A stretch of 64,000 nucleotides of DNA. It comes from a virus. Location of the stretch: positions 1 through 64,000 of IMG/VR virus record IMGVR_UViG_3300025141_012093; one strand, 5' to 3'. Numbering within the stretch: the stretch's first letter is position 1; every line of letters starts with the position of its first letter. Below, piece after piece: positions 37,256-45,573 of this stretch. The notes under the pieces were generated by a model. It was given only the letters and a program-made list of their open reading frames with translations. It searched no databases and was not told the origin of the DNA. Both the position numbers and the translations under genes were made by a program.

Positions 37256-38436
37256 TTTATCACCTGTACTATTGGAACGTGGGTTATAAAATAACCTCCT
37301 CTGTCAATAAAGTTAACCTCTTTTTTAAGAATCTCGTCTTTAAAATTCCAAGCGCCCAGATAAGCAACATCAACACTGTCATCGAATCCTTGTTCCGGTG
37401 AGATTACGGGAATATGAGAGCCAGGGGCCAGTTTCCCTTGTTTGTGAGGTGTTGTGTCAACAATGTAATCAATGTGGTCAGTTGAGATACCGCAATAGTT
37501 AAATACCGTTGTTGATTTAGAAGTCGCGCCATAACTAACAATCTTTTTACCTTGATCCCTCAAGCTTTCAAGAATTATAACCAATTCATCTTTGGACTGC
37601 TTTACTTTTTCGCCAAATTTTATATAAGTATTAAAACTTTCTAGGCCCATCTCCTGTTCCTTTTGGAGATTAAGGTCTACGTCAATCGTAGGGAAAATTT
37701 TATTATTGTTCTTATGTTTTACGTAGATCCTGTTGCTTCCACCGTGAACCGAGAGGTTTGCAACGTGAAAGATCTCCAGTCCGTTTCTCTCAAGAATGTT
37801 TTTAAGCGCCATAACGGAAAAAATATGAGCGTGTTCGTCGTATATCTGGTCATATGAATTTCTTTCAATCATCTTATCCAAAGCTGGATCTTCAAACACA
37901 AAGACGCCTTCATCGGTTAGCAACGTTCTAATGGCTGTAAAGGCATCATCCAGATCTTGAATGTGACACATACAGTTTGCAGAAAAGATTAAATCTTGCT
38001 TTCCGTGTTCAATCAAGATCTTCTTAGATAATTCTGTGTTCCAGAATTTAGGAAAAGTATGATAACCTTTTTTGTTTGTAATCTCAGCGAAGTTGGAGCA
38101 AGGCTCAACAGCGATAGTGGTGGCTGAATCAAAGTTCTTAATGAATACGCCGTCATTGCTGCCAATTTCCATCACCTTGGTCGGATTGTAAGCCTCCTTG
38201 AATTCAGAAGCTGCTGACGCAAAATGATCTCTCATGGTTTGAGACATTGAAGACACATAAACGTATGAATCGTTGAACATTAACTCGGGCTTGACGAACT
38301 CGGCCAAAGAAACAAGCTTTGTTTCATCGTCAAATACAACACGAAGATTAAAGAAGAATTCATCTTCAGGCGGTTCTCCTTCAATAAATCCATTTGCGAT
38401 AGGCTGTTGGCCTAAATCAAGAAATAATTTTTTCAT
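37252..38436 (-). CDS. Sugar C-methyltransferase, NovU/TylC3-like
   Basis: A 394-residue protein. The N-terminal LFLDLGQQPIANGFIEG corresponds to the Methyltransf_13 zinc region but lacks the CxxC pair that normally precedes it. SAM motif I is VMEIGSNDGVFIKNF; FSANCMCHIQDLDDAFTAI, FEDPALDKMIERNSYDQIYDEHAHIFS and the DEHxxxFS catalytic block are typical of dTDP-keto-sugar C-methyltransferases. The C-terminal KIVSYGATSKSTTVFNY belongs to Methyltransf_14. It probably methylates C3 of a dTDP-4-keto sugar. Confidence 0.88.
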   Translation of the reverse strand: MKKLFLDLGQQPIANGFIEGEPPEDEFFFNLRVVFDDETKLVSLAEFVKPELMFNDSYVYVSSMSQTMRDHFASAASEFKEAYNPTKVMEIGSNDGVFIKNFDSATTIAVEPCSNFAEITNKKGYHTFPKFWNTELSKKILIEHGKQDLIFSANCMCHIQDLDDAFTAIRTLLTDEGVFVFEDPALDKMIERNSYDQIYDEHAHIFSVMALKNILERNGLEIFHVANLSVHGGSNRIYVKHKNNNKIFPTIDVDLNLQKEQEMGLESFNTYIKFGEKVKQSKDELVIILESLRDQGKKIVSYGATSKSTTVFNYCGISTDHIDYIVDTTPHKQGKLAPGSHIPVISPEQGFDDSVDVAYLGAWNFKDEILKKEVNFIDRGGYFITHVPIVQVIK

Positions 38437-39491
38437 TTTTCAATCCTTCTGAAAATAAAATCAGATAAGTATCTGTCACTTTGTCGCCACGTTCCATTAA
38501 CCTGAAAAGCGTGCTTTGCTGGTCTCTCAGTGTGGAATACAGCTTCATAACCACATTTTTGCAGAAATGATGTCAATTCATTAGAATTATAGATCACATA
38601 AGGAGTCATATATTTTATGTCCCACCTCTGAGTTGTTAAATAGGAGGCGTCTTCTTTACTAGTGTACAGTTCTCCAATACAAATAGTGGCGGGCTTCACG
38701 AGTGTTATTTTTTTAAATAAATTCTTCCAATGATTACCAACAGGATCTAGATCTTGATCTGGCGCAACTTTGGGACCATCAGGATATTGGAGGCCGCCCC
38801 TGGAGAAGAATATGTCTAATTTGTTTGTCTTATCAGGAATTTCGTTTATAAATTTTATTTTATAATCCCCAATAGATTGCCAATAATCGTTACATAAACC
38901 GACTATGCTGCCTAATTCAACAACAGTGTAATCAACGCCAGAAAAATTAAGATCTTCTTCAACAAGAGACGCATAGTGAAGACCTACATTTCCACCGTAG
39001 TCTATGATCTTAAGATTTTCTTGATTTGGATGATATTCTTTGATTGTGTTGATAAGGTGATAGTTTCTTTCTTTTTCTTCAAAAAGAATCTCTCTATCAT
39101 TATCAAGTATATCAGTTATTCTTTGATGATCTGCCGTTAATTCATCAAAGCTCCTAATATACCCAATTTTATTGTAACTGGTTGAGAGGCCCAATTTAAT
39201 GCCATTCGTTTTTTCCTCAGTATCAAGATAATTAATAAGTTTTCGTAGCACTGTTTCGGGGTCTCCCTCAAATTCAAAACCCTCAAATTGTAATACGCCG
39301 CCTACCCTTCGTGGGTCGCGGAAAGACTCTTCCTCGGTAAAAGCAATAAATTTTGTATTCTGAGCCAGCCACTCAGTAACATTCTTTATTCTTCCAGCAG
39401 TCATCAAAATGTCTTCGTGACTTTTGTATGAACCCACGAAGCTCAAAACAGAATCAAATTCATCAGAAGTGTTTTCATCAAATTCAGACAT
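38433..39491 (-). CDS. Two-part putative methyltransferase, TIGR04325-like C-terminus
   Basis: A 352-residue protein. Residues about 1-130 are an unrecognised alpha/beta domain (VLSFVGSYKSHEDILMTAG). Residues about 150-350 carry a SAM-type glycine motif (LKIIDYGGNVGLHYASL), YTVVELGSIVGLCNDY and DIFFSRGGLQYPDGP, resembling the gene at 36512-37255. It abuts the neuA start by one base. No target is apparent. Confidence 0.68.
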   Translation of the reverse strand: MSEFDENTSDEFDSVLSFVGSYKSHEDILMTAGRIKNVTEWLAQNTKFIAFTEEESFRDPRRVGGVLQFEGFEFEGDPETVLRKLINYLDTEEKTNGIKLGLSTSYNKIGYIRSFDELTADHQRITDILDNDREILFEEKERNYHLINTIKEYHPNQENLKIIDYGGNVGLHYASLVEEDLNFSGVDYTVVELGSIVGLCNDYWQSIGDYKIKFINEIPDKTNKLDIFFSRGGLQYPDGPKVAPDQDLDPVGNHWKNLFKKITLVKPATICIGELYTSKEDASYLTTQRWDIKYMTPYVIYNSNELTSFLQKCGYEAVFHTERPAKHAFQVNGTWRQSDRYLSDFIFRRIEK

Positions 39492-40163
39492 CTATAACTC
39501 TCCCAATATCAACTCGGCACGGTGGATATCGCTTATGTCATCAATATCGACGTACCTGTCTTTTGGGAATTCGGTGCCTCTTACATTACCAATAAAAAAG
39601 TTCTTGTTTTTTTCCAGCTTATTCCACCAAGACATATAGTATGCACCAGTTGGTTTGTGATGTTTTTGAATAAAACGACTGTTTGTCATCCCAGCAGTCA
39701 AATTATCAAACACTGGGATAAGATCATCGCCTTTCTTAATCATAGCAAGCTGAATTGGTTCTGAGTATTCTACGACAGAAACCACAGAATCTGTGCTGGT
39801 GGTTAGAAGACTCAATCCATTGATAATATGCTTAGGAGTAACCAGCGGACACGTAGGTAAGAAATAGCTAAAAACATCGTGTTTAGGTATATCCTCCATC
39901 ATAGCGATGAGGGCCTCCAACACAGTCATACGATCAGTGGCGTATTCAGGAGGGCGTTCATATACTTGCACACCGTAACCTTCTGCAATCTTTGCAATAT
40001 CTTCACTGTCGGTGGAGACCATAATTGTATCAAAACAATTTGTCTCTAAAACGGCTTCGATAGCATAACCAATCAGCGGCTTGCCATTAAGGGGATGAAA
40101 GTTTTTATTTTTTAATCTTTTTGATCCTGCTCGTGCTGGAATTATCGCTAGTTTCGTAGTCAT
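39492..40163 (-). CDS. neuA: CMP-nonulosonate (acylneuraminate) cytidylyltransferase
   Basis: A 223-residue NeuA/PseF/LegF-type enzyme that activates a nonulosonic acid with CTP. The P-loop-like IPARAGSKRLKNKNFHPL, GKPLIGYAIEAVL, VSTDSEDIAKIA, ERPPEYATD and YFLPTCPLVTPKHI blocks are all present. Length fits the family. AGGAG lies six bases before the ATG. It is followed on the operon by methyltransferases and preceded by the aldolase-like gene and NeuB. Which nonulosonate it uses cannot be read from the sequence. Confidence 0.93.
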   Translation of the reverse strand: MTTKLAIIPARAGSKRLKNKNFHPLNGKPLIGYAIEAVLETNCFDTIMVSTDSEDIAKIAEGYGVQVYERPPEYATDRMTVLEALIAMMEDIPKHDVFSYFLPTCPLVTPKHIINGLSLLTTSTDSVVSVVEYSEPIQLAMIKKGDDLIPVFDNLTAGMTNSRFIQKHHKPTGAYYMSWWNKLEKNKNFFIGNVRGTEFPKDRYVDIDDISDIHRAELILGEL

Positions 40164-40170
40164 TTGTCTC

Positions 40171-41121
40171 CTAATCTCTGTAATATTTTGACTGCTGTAT
40201 CTGTTTTAATGTCTTCATAAGCTCTTTATGATCTTCGTCAGAAATAGATACCAAGGGTGGCCGCTCAACACGGCTCATAATCCCTAGCTCGTCCATCGCA
40301 GACTTAAGAGCCGGGTGCCAACCGCAAGACATTGCGGCCCCGAGAAACGGGCGCTCAATTTCATTGATAATACCCCAAGATGTTTGGATGTCATCATCGA
40401 CACAAGCTTTATAAAAATCCAAAGCAACTCGTGGAGCAAAGCTCCCTACACCAACCAAATAGGCGTGGCACCCCATTCTATGGAAGTGGACAAATTGTCG
40501 TTTGCCTCTTCCTGAAATGATAACGTTTAACCGATCACCAAGTCTTTCAATGATCTTTTCTGAGAAGACTGGCTGCTTGCTGTCTTCTTTAATGGCGATA
40601 ACGTTATCAATATCAGCAATTCTATCCAACAAATCTAAAGGATAAAGAACATCCCCTCCTGCTTTAGAAGGAAGTTTCTGTTCGTGGATAAGAATTCCAA
40701 TATTTGAGTTCTGAGCTACTGTATTAAAGTGATTGAATACTTGATCGTCACTGTAATAACGCTCCATAAAAATCATACTAAGTATGTCTGCTCCGCAGTC
40801 TTCAGCGTGTTTTGCAAAATCTACGCTGACACTTGTTGGATTTGTAAGGGGATCGGCCACAATAGATATGCAATCTTCAGGTTTATCTTTAATCCTGCGT
40901 GTGACCACCTCATTGAGCTTCTTCATTTCATCCCATGACAGCAAGCTAAAGCGGCTGTTATAGGTCATAATATAAAAATTTCTTACTCCCTTGTCATAAA
41001 GAAAATCTACATACTCACAGGCTGCGTCGTAATCAACCTCGTAAGAGGGAGCGCCTTTAAAGGGCGTTATGATGGGAAATATTGGCCCTTTAAGGTTATT
41101 TTTAATCTTATTATAATTCAT
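40171..41121 (-). CDS. DapA/NanA-superfamily aldolase-like protein
   Basis: A 316-residue TIM-barrel protein. The Schiff-base Lys178 is present in NVIAIKEDSKQ, and the N-terminal GPIFPIITPF is typical. However, the GTTGE substrate loop reads TYNSRFS (about residues 53-59), and the YNxP tyrosine position reads LIHEQKLP (about residues 144-151). These are the residues that bind the pyruvate carboxylate and relay protons, so chemistry different from lysine synthesis or sialic-acid cleavage is possible. Being within the NeuB-NeuA block, a role in keto-acid sugar metabolism is inferred. Confidence 0.8.
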   Translation of the reverse strand: MNYNKIKNNLKGPIFPIITPFKGAPSYEVDYDAACEYVDFLYDKGVRNFYIMTYNSRFSLLSWDEMKKLNEVVTRRIKDKPEDCISIVADPLTNPTSVSVDFAKHAEDCGADILSMIFMERYYSDDQVFNHFNTVAQNSNIGILIHEQKLPSKAGGDVLYPLDLLDRIADIDNVIAIKEDSKQPVFSEKIIERLGDRLNVIISGRGKRQFVHFHRMGCHAYLVGVGSFAPRVALDFYKACVDDDIQTSWGIINEIERPFLGAAMSCGWHPALKSAMDELGIMSRVERPPLVSISDEDHKELMKTLKQIQQSKYYRD

Positions 41122-41476
41122 CTTGATTCGGTCCTCCTATGACTATTACCTTGGGATCGCTCAATTCAGCAAAAAAATCATCAGCATTAATGGCTTTATC
41201 GTCAATAAAAAGGTCATAATATGGCTTCTGAAGGGATACTTTTGTGTATTTTGCACCCCAAGAGTTTAATTGTTGAACTGTAAGTTCTGTCCAATCTTTT
41301 TTGGTTAGGGATCCTCGGGCCGTCCAGTAAACAATGGTATGCCCTAGATCGTATAACTCGTTTACTCTTCCAATGTTTTCTTCAATTGGTATTGCTTTCG
41401 CATAATCACGCTCCTGTGTTACATCAGCGTTTTTATGATAGCAAATTGTCTCGTCAATATCAACATATATTACCAT
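41111..41476 (-). CDS. Small HAD-superfamily hydrolase, probable sugar-phosphate phosphatase
   Basis: A 121-residue HAD protein. Motif I is IYVDIDETIC with Asp6 as nucleophile and Asp8 as acid/base. Motif II is VYWTARG, and motif III/IV is KPYYDLFIDDKAI. Such short capless HADs are common in capsule clusters and usually remove a phosphate. After NeuB the product may carry a 9-phosphate, so a NeuB-product phosphatase (as NanP) is a reasonable but unproven role. Its ATG shares one base with the NeuB stop. Confidence 0.83.
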   Translation of the reverse strand: MVIYVDIDETICYHKNADVTQERDYAKAIPIEENIGRVNELYDLGHTIVYWTARGSLTKKDWTELTVQQLNSWGAKYTKVSLQKPYYDLFIDDKAINADDFFAELSDPKVIVIGGPNQDEL

Positions 41477-42315
41477 TATTTACCTCGCAAGCTCTTTCTT
41501 TTTGATAATTCAGAGGGAAACAAAATTCTCTCCGTTTGTTCTTCTGGTCCTAATGACTGCTCCAAAATCCTTATGCCACGGAGCAACTTAATTGTCCCCA
41601 CTGGATCTACAGAGGATGCTTGATCGCTGCCCCACATTGTCCTATCAAGAGTAACGTGGCGCTCGATCCAGTTGGCACCCAGCGTAACGGCTGCAAAGGT
41701 GGTGACAAGGCCGTATTCGTGGCCGCTGTAACCAATAGCAGCATCAGGATATTTCTTCCTTAAGTGCTTGATATAATTAAGGTTTAGCTCTTCATAAGCA
41801 GACGGATAAGAAGAGTTAGTGTGCATTATAACATCAGGCTTACCCACACGAACTGCCTCTTCAATCTCATCTTCTGTACTCATACCCGTAGAAATAATCA
41901 AAAAATTAAATTTCTCTCTGGCGTATTTGAGAAGCTCTAGGTCAGTGATGAGCGCAGAAGGTATCTTTCCAACGTCTGTGTAAGACGCCATAAAGTCAGT
42001 TGAGGCCAAATCCCAAACAGATGCAAACCATTTGATACCTTGATCTTTACAGTATCGATCAATCTCATCGTATTCCTCTTTGCCAAACTCAATACGTTTC
42101 TTGTAGTCAATGTATTTTATTGTGCCCCAAGGAGTCTCTCTCAACTTGTCCTTTTGGGCTTCTGGGACACATATATCTGGCTCTCTTTTCTGGAACTTAA
42201 CATAATCGCAGCCAGCTATGTTGGCAGCGTCGATAAGTCTTTTGGCCAGGTCTAAAGACCCATTGTGGTTAATTCCAATTTCAGCGATAACATTGGTGTG
42301 ATTAGTCTCTACCAT
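41476..42315 (-). CDS. neuB: Nonulosonate synthase, NeuB-like, without SAF domain
   Basis: Condenses phosphoenolpyruvate with a six-carbon amino or deoxy sugar to a nine-carbon keto acid. The signatures are VIAEIGINHNGSLDLAK, YVKFQKREPD, IISTGMSTEDEI, IGYSGHEYG and NWIERHVTLDRTMWGSDQ. At 279 residues it ends after the TIM barrel and lacks the C-terminal SAF (antifreeze-like) domain present in bacterial NeuB (about 345). The ATG at 42313-42315 is chosen because GGAGG lies nine bases upstream; an in-frame codon 42 bases earlier is not supported. It overlaps the SDR stop by seven bases. Confidence 0.92.
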   Translation of the reverse strand: MVETNHTNVIAEIGINHNGSLDLAKRLIDAANIAGCDYVKFQKREPDICVPEAQKDKLRETPWGTIKYIDYKKRIEFGKEEYDEIDRYCKDQGIKWFASVWDLASTDFMASYTDVGKIPSALITDLELLKYAREKFNFLIISTGMSTEDEIEEAVRVGKPDVIMHTNSSYPSAYEELNLNYIKHLRKKYPDAAIGYSGHEYGLVTTFAAVTLGANWIERHVTLDRTMWGSDQASSVDPVGTIKLLRGIRILEQSLGPEEQTERILFPSELSKRKSLRGK

Positions 42316-42995
42316 ATCGTATAACCTCCATCCACTACGAACTCTGATCCCGTGCAATACGAAGAATCATCAGAACATAAAAATTTAACTAAACCGTTAA
42401 GCTCTCCCACCTTCATCATTCGTTGAGAAGGGGATTTTGTTGAATACTTGTCCATAAACTCAGTGCCTTGATTGTTCTCCACGCCGCCAGGTATAACACA
42501 ATTTACTCTTATCTTGGGAGCCAGATGAACAGCAAGATATTTGGTTAGCTGGATCACAGAGGCTTTTGATACGGAGTACCCAGCGTGCTTGTGCTTGCCG
42601 TCCCTGTAAATGCGAGGATCGGGAGACTTAAGACCATAAATGGAAGAAAAATTAATAATGTTACCTTTGGGATTATTTCGAGCATACTCGCGACAAACAG
42701 AGAACAAGCTTGTTACATTAGTTCTCATATACTGATCAAAAGAATCTAGCGAAACATTGAACAGAGTTGATACATTTTCGTTATCTTTGTCGATGTGTTC
42801 ATTCATAGCAAATAAATTAATAAGATGATTAGCCTTGTTTTCCTTAAACCAAGCCTTCACGAAGCTTTCATCAGTCAAATCGTGACCAAGACTCCGAGAA
42901 CACTTTATTATATCATAGCCAGATTTCTCAAGAAAGCAAGTAATTTCTTTACCAATTAGCCCTTGAGAGCCAGTTATTATAACCCTGTCGCTCAT
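42309..42995 (-). CDS. Classical short-chain dehydrogenase/reductase
   Basis: A 228-residue SDR. Cofactor motif IITGSQGLIGKEI, catalytic Ser in IINFSSIYGL, YSVSKASVIQLTKYLA as YxxxK, VNCVIPGGV, and the terminal CTGSEFVVDGGYTIW. Such SDRs accompany NeuB/NeuA in legionaminic and related clusters, where they reduce or oxidise a sugar precursor. The substrate is unassigned. The stop TAG lies inside the NeuB start region. Confidence 0.87.
   Translation of the reverse strand: MSDRVIITGSQGLIGKEITCFLEKSGYDIIKCSRSLGHDLTDESFVKAWFKENKANHLINLFAMNEHIDKDNENVSTLFNVSLDSFDQYMRTNVTSLFSVCREYARNNPKGNIINFSSIYGLKSPDPRIYRDGKHKHAGYSVSKASVIQLTKYLAVHLAPKIRVNCVIPGGVENNQGTEFMDKYSTKSPSQRMMKVGELNGLVKFLCSDDSSYCTGSEFVVDGGYTIW
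42325..42329 (-). promoter_or_regulatory. Shine-Dalgarno deciding the NeuB start
   Basis: GGAGG nine bases before the ATG at 42313-42315. It excludes a start 42 bases further upstream and makes NeuB 279 residues long. Confidence 0.75.
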
Positions 42996-42996
42996 T

Positions 42997-44121
42997 TTAC
43001 CCCGCTAATTGGCCCATCTTGGGCATATCGCATTCTTTAGTGCATTTGATGCAAGGATTTAAATCGAAGTGATCCAAGCGGAATTTGCTGTATAATTCAC
43101 CATTCCAGATGTCGTATAGGGAATTTTTACGAGCGTTGCCAAGGAAGATCTCATTATTGAAGTCTTCCATACACATATGAATCTCACCGTCTGACTTGAC
43201 AGTTATCGACATCCAAGGGTGTTTGCAAACCTCTCTCCAGTGAATAGCGTTTGTGCCGTAAAAGTCCTGTTCTTGCTCAGGAGCATCGCGGCCTTTTTTA
43301 TCAAGATAATTAAGAAGAGTCTCGTCTTTTCTATACCACTGTTGGTCTTCACTTTTAAGATAGATGTATACGTCCATATCTCTGAAGGCTTTGCTTAGCC
43401 TGCGGAATTCTTCTTGCTGTTCTTCATCGTGGCCAACGTCGATCATCGTAATGACAATCTTTGTGTCGTATCCTTTCTCTTCTTTAATACGCATAATTTC
43501 TTTAGTCTTTTCAAAGGCTTCGGTGAAATTGGCAGCATTGCCACGGATGTCTTTGAACTTCATATCATCGGTACTTTCAAAAGAATATTTAAGATAGGTC
43601 AGGCCAGCTTCCATTTGCTCAACTGTGCTTTCCACATCAATGTTGGCAGGATTACAGCTAAAGTATGATTCAAAGCCGTGCTCAGTCAAGCCTCTGACGA
43701 CATTTGAGAGGTTTTTATCAAGCAGAGGGTCACCATAGCCGTGAAGCTGGATTACGCGAGGAATAATATATAAAAAGAAGTGATTCTCGCTAGGCTCAGA
43801 ATCAGGGGCAATACCGTAGGTTTCTGTACAGAACTTCTCCCATTCGGCCCAAAGCTCATCACTATGGGGTTTTATTTGTTCGAAGATTCCATTGTAGAAC
43901 TCTTGTTCTAAGTATGTAATTCGACGTGTCATCTTGGTTGTGCGTGGGCACATCTTGCATCGCATATTACAGTTATTGGTCGTTTCAATGTTGTAAATAA
44001 TAGGCTCTTTTGACCTAAATTCTTCCCATAGTTTAATAAGTTTTTCTCTTGGGACCTCTTCGCCTTGGTCGAGCTTCTTGAGCCACGGATAAGACTTCAT
44101 ATAGAAATTAATATCATACAT
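42997..44121 (-). CDS. Radical SAM enzyme with SPASM-like C-terminus
   Basis: A 374-residue protein. The [4Fe-4S] motif C51-x3-C55-x2-C58 lies in TTNNCNMRCKMCPR. A C-terminal cysteine-rich part with CKHPWMSITVKSDGEIHMC and CIKCTKECDMP fits a SPASM or twitch auxiliary-cluster domain. Enzymes of this type act on sugars (epimerisation, deoxygenation), peptides or other small molecules. Located between GT29 and the SDR, a role in making an unusual sugar is possible, but no substrate can be assigned. Confidence 0.83.
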   Translation of the reverse strand: MYDINFYMKSYPWLKKLDQGEEVPREKLIKLWEEFRSKEPIIYNIETTNNCNMRCKMCPRTTKMTRRITYLEQEFYNGIFEQIKPHSDELWAEWEKFCTETYGIAPDSEPSENHFFLYIIPRVIQLHGYGDPLLDKNLSNVVRGLTEHGFESYFSCNPANIDVESTVEQMEAGLTYLKYSFESTDDMKFKDIRGNAANFTEAFEKTKEIMRIKEEKGYDTKIVITMIDVGHDEEQQEEFRRLSKAFRDMDVYIYLKSEDQQWYRKDETLLNYLDKKGRDAPEQEQDFYGTNAIHWREVCKHPWMSITVKSDGEIHMCMEDFNNEIFLGNARKNSLYDIWNGELYSKFRLDHFDLNPCIKCTKECDMPKMGQLAG

Positions 44122-44136
44122 TTTTGTTACCTCTGA

Positions 44137-44760
44137 TTAATTTAGCTTAACTCTGCCTTGATTAGATAGTTCTGATATGAATTGCTTCTCAAAACTCACA
44201 CCGTGATATGAGCTAGCGTCTGGTCTAGATCTCTCGTAATAATGATCACGGCTGCGATTGGTTGTGTCAAAGCCATATAAAGATGGCACAATATCCAGTA
44301 AAACACACAAACATATGAAACCCACACCTAGAGTGGGGTATTTTTCTTCTGGAAAGCCAAAGTGAGACTTTATAGCTTCGGTGGCTCCATACTCATATAG
44401 AAACAATTCATTGCTGGAATGGGTGTTTGTATCTCTTCTGCGCCAAGGATCTAGGTCAGAAGCAAAATATAAAATCTTGGTATCTCGCAAGTTTCTTACA
44501 AAATCTTTTGGTTGATCGCTGTATCCTTCGTGCAGGATATCGTTGTTATTAAATACGTGGTTGTTGATCACACGCAAGGTTGTTTTGGCACCAACATCGC
44601 TTTCAAAGCCCACAACCGGGGCACGGTTGAACCTAATGACATCGGTATGAGAATCGATGATTTTACCACACTCTGATCCTCTTAGGATACCAGATGAACC
44701 CACTATAGCAACATTGTCTGATATTGTCAAGCTTGGATTAACAAAAGGTATCTTTTTCAT
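44137..44760 (-). CDS. GT29-family sialyltransferase-like glycosyltransferase
   Basis: A 207-residue soluble protein with all four sialylmotifs known from animal enzymes. Motif L (about 17-63) contains VAIVGSSGILRGSECG, IDSHTDVIRFNRAP and VGAKTTLR. Motif S (about 142-164) is PTLGVGFICLCVLLDIV then LYGFDTT. Motif III is HYYE (173-176). Motif VS is H186-x4-E191 in YHGVSFEKQFI. GT29 enzymes transfer from CMP-sialic acid, and in plants relatives use CMP-Kdo. It lacks the N-terminal membrane anchor of Golgi forms. With NeuB and NeuA in the same operon a CMP-nonulosonate donor is likely. The acceptor is unknown. Confidence 0.9.
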   Translation of the reverse strand: MKKIPFVNPSLTISDNVAIVGSSGILRGSECGKIIDSHTDVIRFNRAPVVGFESDVGAKTTLRVINNHVFNNNDILHEGYSDQPKDFVRNLRDTKILYFASDLDPWRRRDTNTHSSNELFLYEYGATEAIKSHFGFPEEKYPTLGVGFICLCVLLDIVPSLYGFDTTNRSRDHYYERSRPDASSYHGVSFEKQFISELSNQGRVKLN

Positions 44761-45573
44761 TTACGACCTCGCAAAAGACGGAATAAGAGCCTTAGCTGGC
44801 TGGCCTTGGAAGTGAATACAATTAAATTTAATTTCTCTATCAAGCCAAAGCTTCTTGCAGTAAGGTTTGTTGTCCCTCCAGAAAAACTTTTTTATACCGT
44901 TCTCAGTTTCGTATCCGTCGTCTCCATTGATATTGTGATCAAATGTAGAGTCGTCGATAATTGCTGACGTTTCACCATAGTCGCCTGGATTTCCGATGTT
45001 GCGATAGATACTCCAGATTGTCATATCACATACGCCGCCTTGTCGGCCAGCGTTTTGTAAGTTCCTGTAATGGAGTTTACACTTGTTGAAATTGAACATA
45101 TCTTCTTTGCTATAGATGCTATTGCACAAAGCGTGGAATTCATCTAACACACTTAAATCATTGATGAAAGTGATGCCAGCACTAATGTTGTGAGTCATTG
45201 TGCAGCGATAGTTAGCAAATTTCTTTTGCTCCTCTGCAATGTCACAATAAAGCATCACATCTGAATCGCAGTAAAAGAACTTATCAATGTTTTTCTTCTT
45301 GCAAAATCGATTCATAATGAACCAGCGAACGATGCAAATCATTTCATATCCTGCATCATTGGTGCTCAGGTGAGTGTAAATCTTTTTAAAGCCCCAGACA
45401 TCTTCAAAAAAGTTGTCATAGGCATAATACTTCACATCCGTTGCATATTTCTCGTTACCTTCGTCACCAAGAAGATATATGTCAGAATCAGGATTTGAGT
45501 TAACTGCCTGTTTAAGAGTATGCTCTAGATATGACGAGTCTCCTGCGTGGAAAAATATAATTGGAATGCTCAT
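44761..45573 (-). CDS. GT-A-type glycosyltransferase, family uncertain
   Basis: A 270-residue protein. The N-terminus IPIIFFHAGDSSYLEHTLKQ is the first GT-A strand, and FFYCDSDVMLYCDI contains a DxD motif (Asp-Ser-Asp). A C-terminal NCIHFQGQPAKALIP may supply the distal His of the metal site. The layout resembles GT8 or GT32 retaining transferases. It begins one codon-end after the GT29 gene and overlaps the upstream methyltransferase as ATGA. Confidence 0.72.
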   Translation of the reverse strand: MSIPIIFFHAGDSSYLEHTLKQAVNSNPDSDIYLLGDEGNEKYATDVKYYAYDNFFEDVWGFKKIYTHLSTNDAGYEMICIVRWFIMNRFCKKKNIDKFFYCDSDVMLYCDIAEEQKKFANYRCTMTHNISAGITFINDLSVLDEFHALCNSIYSKEDMFNFNKCKLHYRNLQNAGRQGGVCDMTIWSIYRNIGNPGDYGETSAIIDDSTFDHNINGDDGYETENGIKKFFWRDNKPYCKKLWLDREIKFNCIHFQGQPAKALIPSFARS

